A DNA stretch of 33,280 nucleotides, taken from positions 1 to 33,280 of IMG/VR virus record IMGVR_UViG_3300017987_000239; one strand, given 5' to 3'. Shown piece after piece: positions 15,058-23,143 of this stretch (the stretch's first letter is position 1; each line of letters starts with the position of its first letter). The notes beneath the pieces are model-generated. The model did no database searches. It was not told where the DNA came from and saw only the letters and a list, made by a program, of their open reading frames with translations. Source of the DNA: a virus. Both the position numbers and the translations under genes were made by a program.

Positions 15058-15974
15058 GGTGTCGCGGTCCCCTTAAACACAATGCTGCTTGACGCCAAAA
15101 AGCCGTTAAGCTGGTTACATATCATTCCGTCTGGCGTGGCCCCGCTTGCTGAAATACAGATAAACTTGACCGAGTGGGTTCCCTGCGAGATCCCGATGTT
15201 TAGTGTCTGATTTGTGTCTGCTGCCCCGTTCTGTGTGTACTCGTTGGCGTCATCCACGAACACGGCTATATAGTCATCAACGGATGGTATGTAAAGATTG
15301 AGCGTACTGGTCGATAAAGCCTCTACTTCCATTCCGAGATAAAGGCTCATGTTGGTTCCACCCGGCATTTTGTACGTTCTGTTGAACTCACCCGAACCTG
15401 TAACCAATGCTGCCTCTGACTTGTAATTACTTTGGTAATCGCTGAGTGCTGTGTATGCTGCGCCGGGTTTGTACCGCTGCATGTAATGATACGTCGTAGT
15501 GTCGGCCGACGAAGCGTTTCCGAGACCGACATAATCCGCAATCTCTGTAAGCTGCCCTGCCACCGTATCAGTCGCGTAGTCGCCCGGAGTAACGCTGATA
15601 TTGCTTGCATCGTGGGAGTGCATCGCATCGGCGTTGCCGACAGCAGCGTTACAGTCTGATACCGTCTGCCAGTCACCAGAGCAGTCTAACTTTGTGTCAG
15701 CGATAGCAGCCGAACCGGATATATCGGCATTAACTATTGTGCCGTCCTTGATGTTCGTGGATTCAACATTGCCGTTAAACTCAGTTTCAAGTGCCGTCCA
15801 GTTTGACATATAAAGCGCTGGTGTCCGTGCTGTGCCGTCAACGGGTCGATACGGTGCCGTGAACGTGCCTGAAAACGCATATTCAAACAAAACAGCGCCC
15901 ACCATATTAAGCAGTAGCGCAGCGACAAATATCACACCTATCGCACCTATGGAATTTAAAAGTTTTCTTTTCAT
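15054..15974 (-). CDS. Fibre-like protein with N-terminal signal anchor
   Basis: 306 residues. Residues 1-10 are basic, and residues 11-31 are strongly hydrophobic (AIGVIFVAALLLNMVGAVLF) without an obvious cleavage site, so a membrane anchor is as likely as a cleaved signal. Residues 77-96 carry the fibre motif DGTIVNADISGSAAIADTK, well known in phage tail fibres. The C-terminal half is beta-rich. It overlaps the nozzle gene stop by ATGA, with GAGGAA before the start. A membrane anchor on a fibre is odd and could mean surface display or assembly at the membrane. Confidence 0.6.
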   Translation of the reverse strand: MKRKLLNSIGAIGVIFVAALLLNMVGAVLFEYAFSGTFTAPYRPVDGTARTPALYMSNWTALETEFNGNVESTNIKDGTIVNADISGSAAIADTKLDCSGDWQTVSDCNAAVGNADAMHSHDASNISVTPGDYATDTVAGQLTEIADYVGLGNASSADTTTYHYMQRYKPGAAYTALSDYQSNYKSEAALVTGSGEFNRTYKMPGGTNMSLYLGMEVEALSTSTLNLYIPSVDDYIAVFVDDANEYTQNGAADTNQTLNIGISQGTHSVKFICISASGATPDGMICNQLNGFLASSSIVFKGTATP

Positions 15975-17857
15975 GCCGGGTTCCTCTTTATCTTGAAATA
16001 GGTCAGCGCGAAGCCGTAAAAACTGGCGTGCTTGTCACCGCTGATATTGAAGCCAACATACGCGCCAGCCATCTCTTGACCGTATGGAAGCGTCCTGCTT
16101 GCTTCTTCTGTTCCTTCCCAAAAGTCGCCTGTGTCTGACCACTCATCGCCACTATCAGCCCATTCGTCACCGGTCAGCGTCAAGTCGAACTCATCTGTAT
16201 ATACGCCGTAATTCAGGACATCTACTTTTGTCGTGAATGTTATTGTCGCAGTCGCGCCCGCGCCTGTTGCCGTAACATCGTCAAGTACTTTATCACGGAG
16301 TTTGTCGCTAAAGTCGGACTTGCGGGTTTCGTATTCCCAAGTGTAATCTGTCGAATCGTCTTGTATGCCTATATTGTCTTCGTAGTAGACATACTCGTTT
16401 TTTGAAGCTGTGAATATCCTGTTTCCATCGCCGTTGACAGCAGATTCAAAGCCGTAATCGTATTCAGACCACGGCGAAATCCTTAAATCGTTGACGCACT
16501 CTACGCGGTAAACAAATGTCTTTTTGTTGTAATCTGAATCGTTTTCAGGGACACTCAATTCGTACTGCTCAAAAAACGGGTTCCACAGCCCACACGCATA
16601 CTGCAACTTGCTTATCTGATTGTCGAGTATTCCGCGATTGAAGCCATGCGCATCCCTGTTAATTTTCCGAGATATGTTTTCAGGCTTACTGTAGCCGTCG
16701 AACTCATATACGCCGTCCGAACCGAGCCACCTGAGTATTCCAGCGCAGTTTGCGAGAGACCTGTCAGCAATACAGTCGATACCCCACTTTTTATCAATTA
16801 CAGCAAACGGTTCAGCATCACCAACAATAAGGAACAGTTTCGATTCGGTAAGCACGACAAGCGCGTTTTCCGTTGCAAAACATGTAAGTATATTTTCATT
16901 ATTCTGCGGGTCCATATTAAGCGGTGTGCTGCCGACCACACTTGATTCATTGTACCAGTCACCGGGACGCCCCTGTACAGTACGATAAAGATATGAACCA
17001 CTCCAGCCCCACAACCGGCTTTTCCACATCGCTATACCGCTTAATATTACCGGGCTAAAGTCGGTGTCTAATACTTCGCCCTCGTTCAGATAGCGTCCCA
17101 CCGCGCCCATGTCAGCTTCGGCGGTATTATCCGTGTACGTGGTGGACGTATTCGGTAGGTCTATGCCACCGCTGCCGTCCAGGGGACACGCCTTGTAATC
17201 CAGCGCATTGCTTGAACGTCTGTATATTCTTATGTAGGTTGCTTCACCTGTGGGGTCCGCTACGACTGACACATCAATCTGTTTGCTGGATACCGTGATG
17301 TCAGCCCTTGAGGAATAACGTGATTCTGCCTCATAGCCAGTAACAGCATCGACGTAAACGTAAACATAAACATACTGATAACCCCCTGTCAGGCCCCCTG
17401 CTCCACCGTCTGCAATCGTTGGCGCAGCACTCGGCGCAGCGATTGACATGTTCGTCCATGTGGTTCCGTTAAACTTTTTATTCGCGTCTACGCCGTTGCA
17501 AAACCAGAAATAATTCAGGTATGAAACTCCGTTTGAGCGCGTGTTATTTGTCAGCCCGGTAAGCGATGCTGTAGGCGAACCACTAATATCGCCATCGTCA
17601 TAAAGCGTGTCGCCTGCCCCCACCAGCATGTGCGCTGAATCGTTTACGTCTACAAACCAGTGTTTTGAGTGAATGGGCGCCGGAAGCGTAGAGCGCGTTG
17701 TGCGCCCGGGCCGTGCGGTAAAACCACCGTCTTTGTTAAGGATTATATTTTTCGCGATTATTGATTCGTAGAACTTCTCGCCATGCTTACACCTTACGGG
17801 GTCGCGATAGTTCAGCCCGTAAAATATTTCCCTGTTGTAGTCATATTTTCTCGGCAT
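15971..17857 (-). CDS. Tail nozzle/stabilisation protein, T7 gp12 or P22 gp10-like
   Basis: 628 residues, the right size for a beta-propeller tail protein. The N-terminus has the family pattern GLNYRDP (14-20), then a segment leading to KNIILNKDGGFTARPGR (about 36-52), comparable with the GLN...N-hydrophobic-DG-x-RPG signature of nozzle proteins. The remainder is a long run of beta strands rich in Gly, Trp and Tyr. It follows the adaptor gene, the same order as gp11-gp12 in T7-like phages. It would close the tail channel. No other role is suggested by the sequence. Confidence 0.7.
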   Translation of the reverse strand: MPRKYDYNREIFYGLNYRDPVRCKHGEKFYESIIAKNIILNKDGGFTARPGRTTRSTLPAPIHSKHWFVDVNDSAHMLVGAGDTLYDDGDISGSPTASLTGLTNNTRSNGVSYLNYFWFCNGVDANKKFNGTTWTNMSIAAPSAAPTIADGGAGGLTGGYQYVYVYVYVDAVTGYEAESRYSSRADITVSSKQIDVSVVADPTGEATYIRIYRRSSNALDYKACPLDGSGGIDLPNTSTTYTDNTAEADMGAVGRYLNEGEVLDTDFSPVILSGIAMWKSRLWGWSGSYLYRTVQGRPGDWYNESSVVGSTPLNMDPQNNENILTCFATENALVVLTESKLFLIVGDAEPFAVIDKKWGIDCIADRSLANCAGILRWLGSDGVYEFDGYSKPENISRKINRDAHGFNRGILDNQISKLQYACGLWNPFFEQYELSVPENDSDYNKKTFVYRVECVNDLRISPWSEYDYGFESAVNGDGNRIFTASKNEYVYYEDNIGIQDDSTDYTWEYETRKSDFSDKLRDKVLDDVTATGAGATATITFTTKVDVLNYGVYTDEFDLTLTGDEWADSGDEWSDTGDFWEGTEEASRTLPYGQEMAGAYVGFNISGDKHASFYGFALTYFKIKRNPA

Positions 17858-17863
17858 AGCATA

Positions 17864-18700
17864 TCAGTAGTCAACATTGAAACCATACGTGCCTTTAGCC
17901 GCCCGTGACGTTCGGTACATTCCGTAAGCCTGTCGTGCGGTTTTAGCGCGTGGCTGGTAATCTGGAACCTTGCTCAAATCGTCATAGAACTGTATTACTT
18001 CTGCTTTCTTTTCCATGTACTCACGCTTCGCAGCGATGTACTGGTTTTCGTTCATGTAACCGCCGATGAAGCCCTTGTACGATGCGCGGAAAACTACTCC
18101 GCGAACAAGCACTTCAGAAAGCGAGCGGATGATATTCGCAGTATTTGATCCGCTGTTGGTGTACTGCGTTGATAAAAAGTAATAACGGACTTCGCCGTCT
18201 GCACTATCAGCAGGGTTAGGCTGGAACCATATTATCTTTCCGCTTCGCCCCGTGCTTCGTGAATTCTCGTCAGAATAGTCAACAAAGTAATGCTGCACAA
18301 GCCCCGTGTAGGAAGCGTCAAAGTAATCAGTTGTACTGATTTCCAAGTCAGCGTTATTCGTTTCCTCGTCCGTTGTTCCAGCCGTAGCCTTTTCCTGAAA
18401 CAAATCTAGTTCGGCTGGCGTGGATGGCAGATAGCGAAGCCCGTTTATATGTACGCCCTCGTCCTTATCAATCATTATCAAGTCAGCAGGCAGGTCATAA
18501 ATCCGCGCACCGTTGCGAGTCTCGATATAACCGCGCCCCACAAACTTAAAAGTTTTCTTCTCAAAGCCAGCCTGCACGCCGATTTCATCAAGTGTGTTGT
18601 TGGCCCACACAAGTTTCTCGTCGTTGGTGTAGCGACGTGCCAGGGGGTCTGAGAGCAGGTAGCCTGCCTGTGTCCTGATTTCAGTGATATTGAGCGACAT
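17864..18700 (-). CDS. Head-to-tail adaptor, T7 gp11-like
   Basis: 278 residues. Residues 5-45 show the adaptor pattern: helix with Ala/Leu, then LSDPLARRYTNDEKLVWANNTLDEIG, i.e. the short L-x-D-x-x-x-R-(Y/W)-(S/T)-(D/N)-(D/E)-E-L pattern seen in phage adaptor proteins. A beta section near 55-170 and a C-terminal helical part with many Tyr and Arg follow. It would form the ring between portal and nozzle. Immediately upstream of the nozzle gene, it starts inside the stop of a 59-residue gene (TAATG). Confidence 0.7.
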   Translation of the reverse strand: MSLNITEIRTQAGYLLSDPLARRYTNDEKLVWANNTLDEIGVQAGFEKKTFKFVGRGYIETRNGARIYDLPADLIMIDKDEGVHINGLRYLPSTPAELDLFQEKATAGTTDEETNNADLEISTTDYFDASYTGLVQHYFVDYSDENSRSTGRSGKIIWFQPNPADSADGEVRYYFLSTQYTNSGSNTANIIRSLSEVLVRGVVFRASYKGFIGGYMNENQYIAAKREYMEKKAEVIQFYDDLSKVPDYQPRAKTARQAYGMYRTSRAAKGTYGFNVDY

Positions 18701-18879
18701 TATGCGTCAACTTCCTCGATTGTTATTACCGCCTTGACATACGCCTTCCGGTCAGCGGGAACGGTGTACGAAAGAGTGTCACCGCCTGTCGTGACCTGAA
18801 ATGTCTCGGTGGCTATAAGTTCGTCCGTGAGGTCTTCTGTTAAAACCTTACGGGCATCATCCCAACTGAGTGTAGCCAT
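18700..18879 (-). CDS. Small structural-type protein, 59 aa
   Basis: 59 residues. The ATG at 18879 begins MATLSWDDARKVL, and the rest is short beta strands (TFQVTTGGDTLSYTVPA, then AYVKAVITIEE) like a small immunoglobulin-like or head-tail connector subunit. Its stop overlaps the adaptor start, so translation is coupled. A second 59-residue gene precedes it. No family is recognised, but the frame, tight packing and clean coding sequence support a real gene. Confidence 0.6.
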   Translation of the reverse strand: MATLSWDDARKVLTEDLTDELIATETFQVTTGGDTLSYTVPADRKAYVKAVITIEEVDA

Positions 18880-18891
18880 GCTTCACCGCCC

Positions 18892-19071
18892 TTAGTCGTT
18901 AAGATCAATCGGGTCAGGGACAGACACGGCGAGAACTGCTTTAACCAGAATCGTGTTCGGGTCACTCGGATTGGCACCGATCAATGTCGGGTCTTCCGAA
19001 ATGGTCTGTCCCGCGCCATCCTGTACAACGATCTTCTGTGCTGACGCATTGTAGATCAACTTCATAGCCAT
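18892..19071 (-). CDS. Small structural-type protein, 59 aa
   Basis: 59 residues from the ATG at 19071 (AAAGGAG nine bases upstream) to the TAA at 18892-18894. It is acidic, beta-rich and Pro-containing (DPTLIGANPSDPNTI, then VPDPIDLND). An alternative ATG eight bases upstream stops after five codons. It lies between the large fibre gene and a second 59-residue gene. Function unknown; by position it could be a small neck or decoration subunit. Confidence 0.55.
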   Translation of the reverse strand: MAMKLIYNASAQKIVVQDGAGQTISEDPTLIGANPSDPNTILVKAVLAVSVPDPIDLND

Positions 19072-19087
19072 TTGTTCATTCTCCTTT

Positions 19088-21121
19088 CTATGGCACTACT
19101 ACATCGTACGTATCTGTAGACCAAAGCCATTGCGAACCACTGGCGTAATACAAACATGTGTGTACACTGTCTGTAGCAGCACCACCATTTAGCCCTACCC
19201 TTGCAAATGACATCGTAGAGTCACATGTAGGAAGAACGTTAACCTCTGCCAGACGCATAGGCTTTGAATAGTCAACGCTTTCATTTTCACCATCGAGCTG
19301 AAGATATTCAGTAAGAGATCCGCCCTGTGCGACAGAAAGCTCTATCCGCCCTTCCTGAACACCGGCGGAAGGGTCTGCAACATCTACGGTTATCTGTGCG
19401 TATATCTGGTCAACTGTTCCGGCATCGTTAGGCCCGTTAAACGATAGCGTACCTACGTTTGTGCCAGCATTGGCTGCCTGACTTGCACCACCACTCTGCT
19501 TAACCTTCTGAAACTTAATTGCAACCGGGGCAGCATCCCCGTTATAGTCGTTAACGAGCATCAATCCACGCCCTGTATTCTGTTGATTGAGCATGTGTAC
19601 GTTGTAAAACGAATCATATACGCCAAGGGTATTTAAATAATCAGTATTGGTACCAAGAACAACTTCGCCAGTAGCATAAAGGTCATCGCCTATTGAAATA
19701 TCAGTGGTAAAACTACCAGTAGCAGCAGCTATCCCTCCGTCTATTGTAATATTCCCATTAGATATAAAGTCGTAGGCTATTCCGCTCGTTACACCAAGGG
19801 TTAAATCCCTGTCTTTGCCGTCCAGTTCAAGCACGTCATGCTTTGTGGTAGTGCTGTTGTTTGTCAACAGCCTCCACGTAACTTTACCGGCAGGACTCGC
19901 AGTATCATTTTCTGAAACGGTATATTCGACAAGGGCAAACCTGTCGTTGCCAGAAGCCTTGTTGCCAATGAAAACATGAGTGGCAATCACATTATCGTCA
20001 CCCGTACCAGCAGAATCCACATGGGTTATAGTGGCAAGCGAAGTGTCGTTCACCTGTAGCGTAGCGTCACCGTCCGTACCGTCTGAATTTGTAGAAGAAA
20101 ATTCAGCACAGTTGTTTTCAGCAGCACCCATGCAGAATTCGCTTACCCCATTATGTCTAATACGAAAACCGTTCGTAGTACCACCGTACTGACCTATCAT
20201 TGCAAAGCCAGTTGTAGGTGTTACATTGTTACGTGCTATAAATGATGTTCCACCATCGTGCCGAACCTGCCCCTCGATAGCTGCCGCATATGGGTTGTAC
20301 GTGTCCTGCCAATCAGACGGCAGGTCAACGCTGATCGGGTAAACTGCATGGACGGTATCAACCTCATTCGCTCCAGACCATTTGTTACCTTGTCGGAACT
20401 CAAAGCCAATAGTCGCGCTTGAAGACCGCACATCTATGCTTTCGCCCTGTACTGTGGTCGCACTCGCCACCGCTGCCTGAATGTAGCTGTCGGTGATTAT
20501 CGCCCCGGTCGCGCTCATGTAACCCGTAGAGTTCACGTTCTGAAAACTGCCGTTCTGGCTCCCGTCTACCACTGTAGCGTTATTCACTATGATGCTGCTC
20601 GCGCTCGCGTAACCAGAAATATCAAGATCTGTTCCACCGCTTATACTTCCACTCGCGTAGATATTCCCGCCATGCCACGTATGGCTCGCGAAAAACGCCT
20701 CGCTTGCAAACTTGTTTCCCTGCGCGCTGAGTCCGGTTAACGCGCTGCCGTCACCGAAATATATCGGAGCACTCGCGTAGGCGTCAGTCACAATCGCGCC
20801 TGTCGCGCTTATGCTCCCACTCGCCCACAGGTCGCCGCCTATGAAAACATCTGTCGCGAATATATTGTTGAATGATCCAGAGCCAGCAGCGTAAATTGAG
20901 CCGGAAGCATATATATCGCCCGTTGAGGCATCAAGTGAAATGCTTTTGCTGGCAAAGGTTGAACTCGCCCAGGTTGTAATGTCCTGTTCGGTACTTATCG
21001 CGCCGATGTGGTCGCTGCCCCTGTGCGTGTGCCTCCATCTTGAAACCTGTGCCAAGGACGGCGCAGACATCGCGAAAATCAGCAAAGCGACTAATGCCAA
21101 TGTATATTTTTTAAACCCCAT
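19088..21121 (-). CDS. Large fibre-like protein with Sec-type signal peptide and YASGSI repeats
   Basis: 677 residues. Residues 1-24 are a signal peptide (MGFKKY, then LALVALLIFAM, then a SLA site before QV). Residues 68-215 contain several copies of a (D/N)-(I/L)-(Y/W)-A-S-G-S-I pattern spaced about 30 or 60 residues apart, typical of trimeric phage fibre shafts. A long beta-rich part follows, with a further DDLYATGEV copy near 480 and a C-terminal domain with Cys residues (CDSTMSF, then HTCLYYASGSQW). The ATG has GGGGTGA upstream. It is probably a tail fibre or surface fibre; the signal peptide is unexplained. Confidence 0.7.
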   Translation of the reverse strand: MGFKKYTLALVALLIFAMSAPSLAQVSRWRHTHRGSDHIGAISTEQDITTWASSTFASKSISLDASTGDIYASGSIYAAGSGSFNNIFATDVFIGGDLWASGSISATGAIVTDAYASAPIYFGDGSALTGLSAQGNKFASEAFFASHTWHGGNIYASGSISGGTDLDISGYASASSIIVNNATVVDGSQNGSFQNVNSTGYMSATGAIITDSYIQAAVASATTVQGESIDVRSSSATIGFEFRQGNKWSGANEVDTVHAVYPISVDLPSDWQDTYNPYAAAIEGQVRHDGGTSFIARNNVTPTTGFAMIGQYGGTTNGFRIRHNGVSEFCMGAAENNCAEFSSTNSDGTDGDATLQVNDTSLATITHVDSAGTGDDNVIATHVFIGNKASGNDRFALVEYTVSENDTASPAGKVTWRLLTNNSTTTKHDVLELDGKDRDLTLGVTSGIAYDFISNGNITIDGGIAAATGSFTTDISIGDDLYATGEVVLGTNTDYLNTLGVYDSFYNVHMLNQQNTGRGLMLVNDYNGDAAPVAIKFQKVKQSGGASQAANAGTNVGTLSFNGPNDAGTVDQIYAQITVDVADPSAGVQEGRIELSVAQGGSLTEYLQLDGENESVDYSKPMRLAEVNVLPTCDSTMSFARVGLNGGAATDSVHTCLYYASGSQWLWSTDTYDVVVP
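20477..20920 (-). repeat. In-frame repeats encoding YASGSI-type fibre shaft
   Basis: Degenerate DNA repeats with cores such as CTCGCG(T/A)A on the plus strand recur through this stretch and encode the YASGSI / WASGSI / MSATGAI motifs of the fibre protein. Clear copies lie near protein residues 70, 99, 155 and 201. Two copies continue as ISATGAIVTD and MSATGAIITD, so a larger unit of about 100 residues may be duplicated. The repeats stay in frame, as in fibre shafts, and are not a CRISPR array. Confidence 0.6.
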
Positions 21122-21131
21122 ATCTCACCCC

Positions 21132-21506
21132 TTATACGAACGCGCTTTTAGAAATATCAACGTCGCTGAACGGTTCAAGGTAAATGTCGGCATCTTCCGC
21201 AGCGTCAGCGTTGTAGAACCTGATTTCACATATCGCCAGGTCTTCCGGCATCAGGTAGTCGTCGCCAGCATAAATCCACGGGTCACTTGCGCCCGGGTCT
21301 AACGCTGTGGCTGCGCCTGATTCAGCATAAACCCTGAAATGAATTTTCCCTGAGTGTGCCGCTGCTGCGTCGGCGCGTATTCTTAACCGTTTGCACCATG
21401 ACGGCTTACTGTCTGCATCAAGAAAGGTTGCTTTCTTTACCGCTGCGCCAGCAGCTACGACAGTTCCCTTCATGGCAGTGGTTGGTCTACACGGTAAACT
21501 TTTCAT
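21132..21506 (-). CDS. Small beta-rich virion-type protein
   Basis: 124 residues. The ATG at 21506 overlaps the upstream stop (CGATGA) and has GGGAGGA just before it. The product is Ala/Asp-rich with predicted beta strands (KIHFRVYAESG, then ICEIRFYNADAAEDADIYLEP), similar in style to small phage decoration or head-fibre proteins. No signal peptide. Located between the DUF115 protein and the large fibre. Family not recognised. Confidence 0.55.
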   Translation of the reverse strand: MKSLPCRPTTAMKGTVVAAGAAVKKATFLDADSKPSWCKRLRIRADAAAAHSGKIHFRVYAESGAATALDPGASDPWIYAGDDYLMPEDLAICEIRFYNADAAEDADIYLEPFSDVDISKSAFV

Positions 21507-22435
21507 CGTATTCCTCCCTGCGCTAATTTACGTGTTATGTAATCTTTCATTGAATTCATACTGAAATGGGGAGAAATCCACAGCGCGCCGTCCGACATGT
21601 CAAACAGCCCTATCCCCATAAGCGTATACTGCTGCATGAACAGCCAGTAATAGTTTGGTATCGCGGAAGCAAACGCCGGTATGGTGTAAAAATCGCGGCC
21701 GTCTGGTAGTTTTGAGTGTAGTAACGTATTGCCAGCGTAATGCCCTTCAGCTTTTGGTATATCGTCTTCGCTGTGCCACCCGCAATCATGTCCTATCAGG
21801 TATATGGATTCGCCACCCCATGAACGCTGAATCATCCAGTGGCATAAGTCCGTGGCAACAAGCCCAACGACACTTCCAGACCGCAGCGAAAACAACTTCT
21901 TAGGATAGTTCTTGTACAAGTAATTAGATGCTTCAGAAAACGGGTTAATCGGGATATAAAAATAAACATGTCCCGCTTTCTCAACCACCATATCAACGAC
22001 ATCAGGTGCCTGTATTAAACTCATCACAACGGTATCGTTTTCGTCCACGTCCTCAAAGAACATGCCGACACGCGGCGTGGGGTCTAAACTAACGGTCATG
22101 TCGGGCTGTATGCCATGCTTTTTCAACACTGGCAGCATATGGTCGCACGTTACGATTTTTATGCCTGATTTTTGTAAATCTGAAATACCGTCCAGATTGT
22201 CGTGTGCCGACTTTCCGGCACCCACACACATAATGCTGTAATCGTCCCACGTCCCGAACAGGTCAGATATATACGAATCATCGCTAAGATGCCGCGCATT
22301 TATGACCGCGTTCTGTTTCCAGTTCGGGTTAAAGGAAGCAAGGGCGATGCGGGAGTTTACCCGCAAAGCCCCTTGAAATTCTTCCGAGTGACCCCAAATT
22401 TCTGGATTCATCCATGTGTCAGGATCAAATTTCAT
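21503..22435 (-). CDS. DUF115 / MptE-like (Maf-type) protein
   Basis: 310 residues. The ATG at 22435 has GGAG upstream; the in-frame TTG at 22438 is less likely. It shows the DUF115 pattern in order: CVGAGKSAHDNL (70-81), KIVTCDHMLPVLKKHGIQPDM (about 93-113), SLDPTP (116-121), GSVVGLVATDLCHW and then IYLIGHDCGW. In known members this fold occurs in 6-hydroxymethylpterin pyrophosphokinase MptE and in motility-associated (Maf) proteins linked to flagellin sugar transfer. It sits in the virion block between small structural genes. A role in modifying virion or host-surface glycans is possible; substrate unknown. Confidence 0.75.
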   Translation of the reverse strand: MKFDPDTWMNPEIWGHSEEFQGALRVNSRIALASFNPNWKQNAVINARHLSDDSYISDLFGTWDDYSIMCVGAGKSAHDNLDGISDLQKSGIKIVTCDHMLPVLKKHGIQPDMTVSLDPTPRVGMFFEDVDENDTVVMSLIQAPDVVDMVVEKAGHVYFYIPINPFSEASNYLYKNYPKKLFSLRSGSVVGLVATDLCHWMIQRSWGGESIYLIGHDCGWHSEDDIPKAEGHYAGNTLLHSKLPDGRDFYTIPAFASAIPNYYWLFMQQYTLMGIGLFDMSDGALWISPHFSMNSMKDYITRKLAQGGIR

Positions 22436-22450
22436 CAATGCTCCGTTCGC

Positions 22451-22720
22451 TCAGAGTATGCCGATAGCGTTCCACTTGTATGAAACAGCTCCGGTTACTC
22501 CAGATGCAGTCAGGATAAGGTTTTCACCAGAAATGCGGCACTGGACAACTGCGCTTGCTGCGCTTGATCCACTTTCAGGACAAGCCCACGCAGACTTAAT
22601 TTCTGTTAGACCAGTTGCTACTGAGCCGCTTGTCGCGCCAGTGATTGCCTTATCGTTAGATTTCCAGCGAAGGCCGTTACCAGCCAACTCTCGAATCGAA
22701 AGATCAATTCCTTCAGACAT
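22451..22720 (-). CDS. Small beta protein, related to its upstream neighbour
   Basis: 89 residues. The ATG at 22720 has AAGGAGG upstream in a leader closely resembling that of the neighbouring gene. The C-terminal half (VVQCRISGENLILTASGV, then YKWNAIG) has the same layout as the C-terminus of the neighbour: hydrophobic-C, a polar gap, I-V/L-L-T-A, then W-x-A-x-G. This suggests duplication. Unlike the neighbour it has no signal peptide. Probably a small virion or head-surface protein; family not recognised. Confidence 0.6.
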   Translation of the reverse strand: MSEGIDLSIRELAGNGLRWKSNDKAITGATSGSVATGLTEIKSAWACPESGSSAASAVVQCRISGENLILTASGVTGAVSYKWNAIGIL

Positions 22721-22734
22721 TACTAAGTACCTCC

Positions 22735-23130
22735 TTAATTTTCGCCGTATCCGTAGGCGGTCCAGTTGACAGCTGTTGCGCCTGAGGCCGTGCCACCAAC
22801 TGTGTCAGCCGTCAGGACAATTTTGCCCCTGTTGGTTGAACTGGTCTGGTCTGGAACGTTGCAGTAAACAAGGTGCGCCGGGGTGGTAGCTGCGTTAGTG
22901 GAAATGCTTGATACACAGCTTTCTACCCAGTATAACTTCGTAGTCACGGTAGCAGCAGTCTCATCGGTTAAAGCCTGCGTACCGTCGTCGTTCCAGTCGA
23001 CACCAGCCTGTGTGCCTACGAGATATTTGAACGTCCCGCCGCCGCCGGTAAGGCTGATTGTTGCAAACGCGGTAATGGTTCCCGCCAGCAACACCGCTGC
23101 GACGATAACAAATGCCTTAAACTTCGTCAT
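22735..23130 (-). CDS. Small beta protein with Sec-type signal peptide
   Basis: 131 residues. Residues 1-23 form a signal peptide (KFKAF, then VIVAAVLLAGTI, then a TAFA site before TI). The mature part is beta-rich and Thr-rich with two Cys (SCVSS, then YCNVP), ending with IVLTADTVGG and NWTAYGYGE, which align with the end of the next gene's product. AAGGAGG precedes the ATG. Located just after the capsid genes. A secreted or envelope-inserted role is implied by the signal peptide, but nothing identifies it. Confidence 0.6.
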   Translation of the reverse strand: MTKFKAFVIVAAVLLAGTITAFATISLTGGGGTFKYLVGTQAGVDWNDDGTQALTDETAATVTTKLYWVESCVSSISTNAATTPAHLVYCNVPDQTSSTNRGKIVLTADTVGGTASGATAVNWTAYGYGEN

Positions 23131-23143
23131 TACAAATACCTCC

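Noticed and set aside
20477-20920. Repeats resembling a CRISPR array
   Set aside because: Repeat units are degenerate, in frame and encode YASGSI-type fibre motifs; there are no constant repeats with unique spacers.
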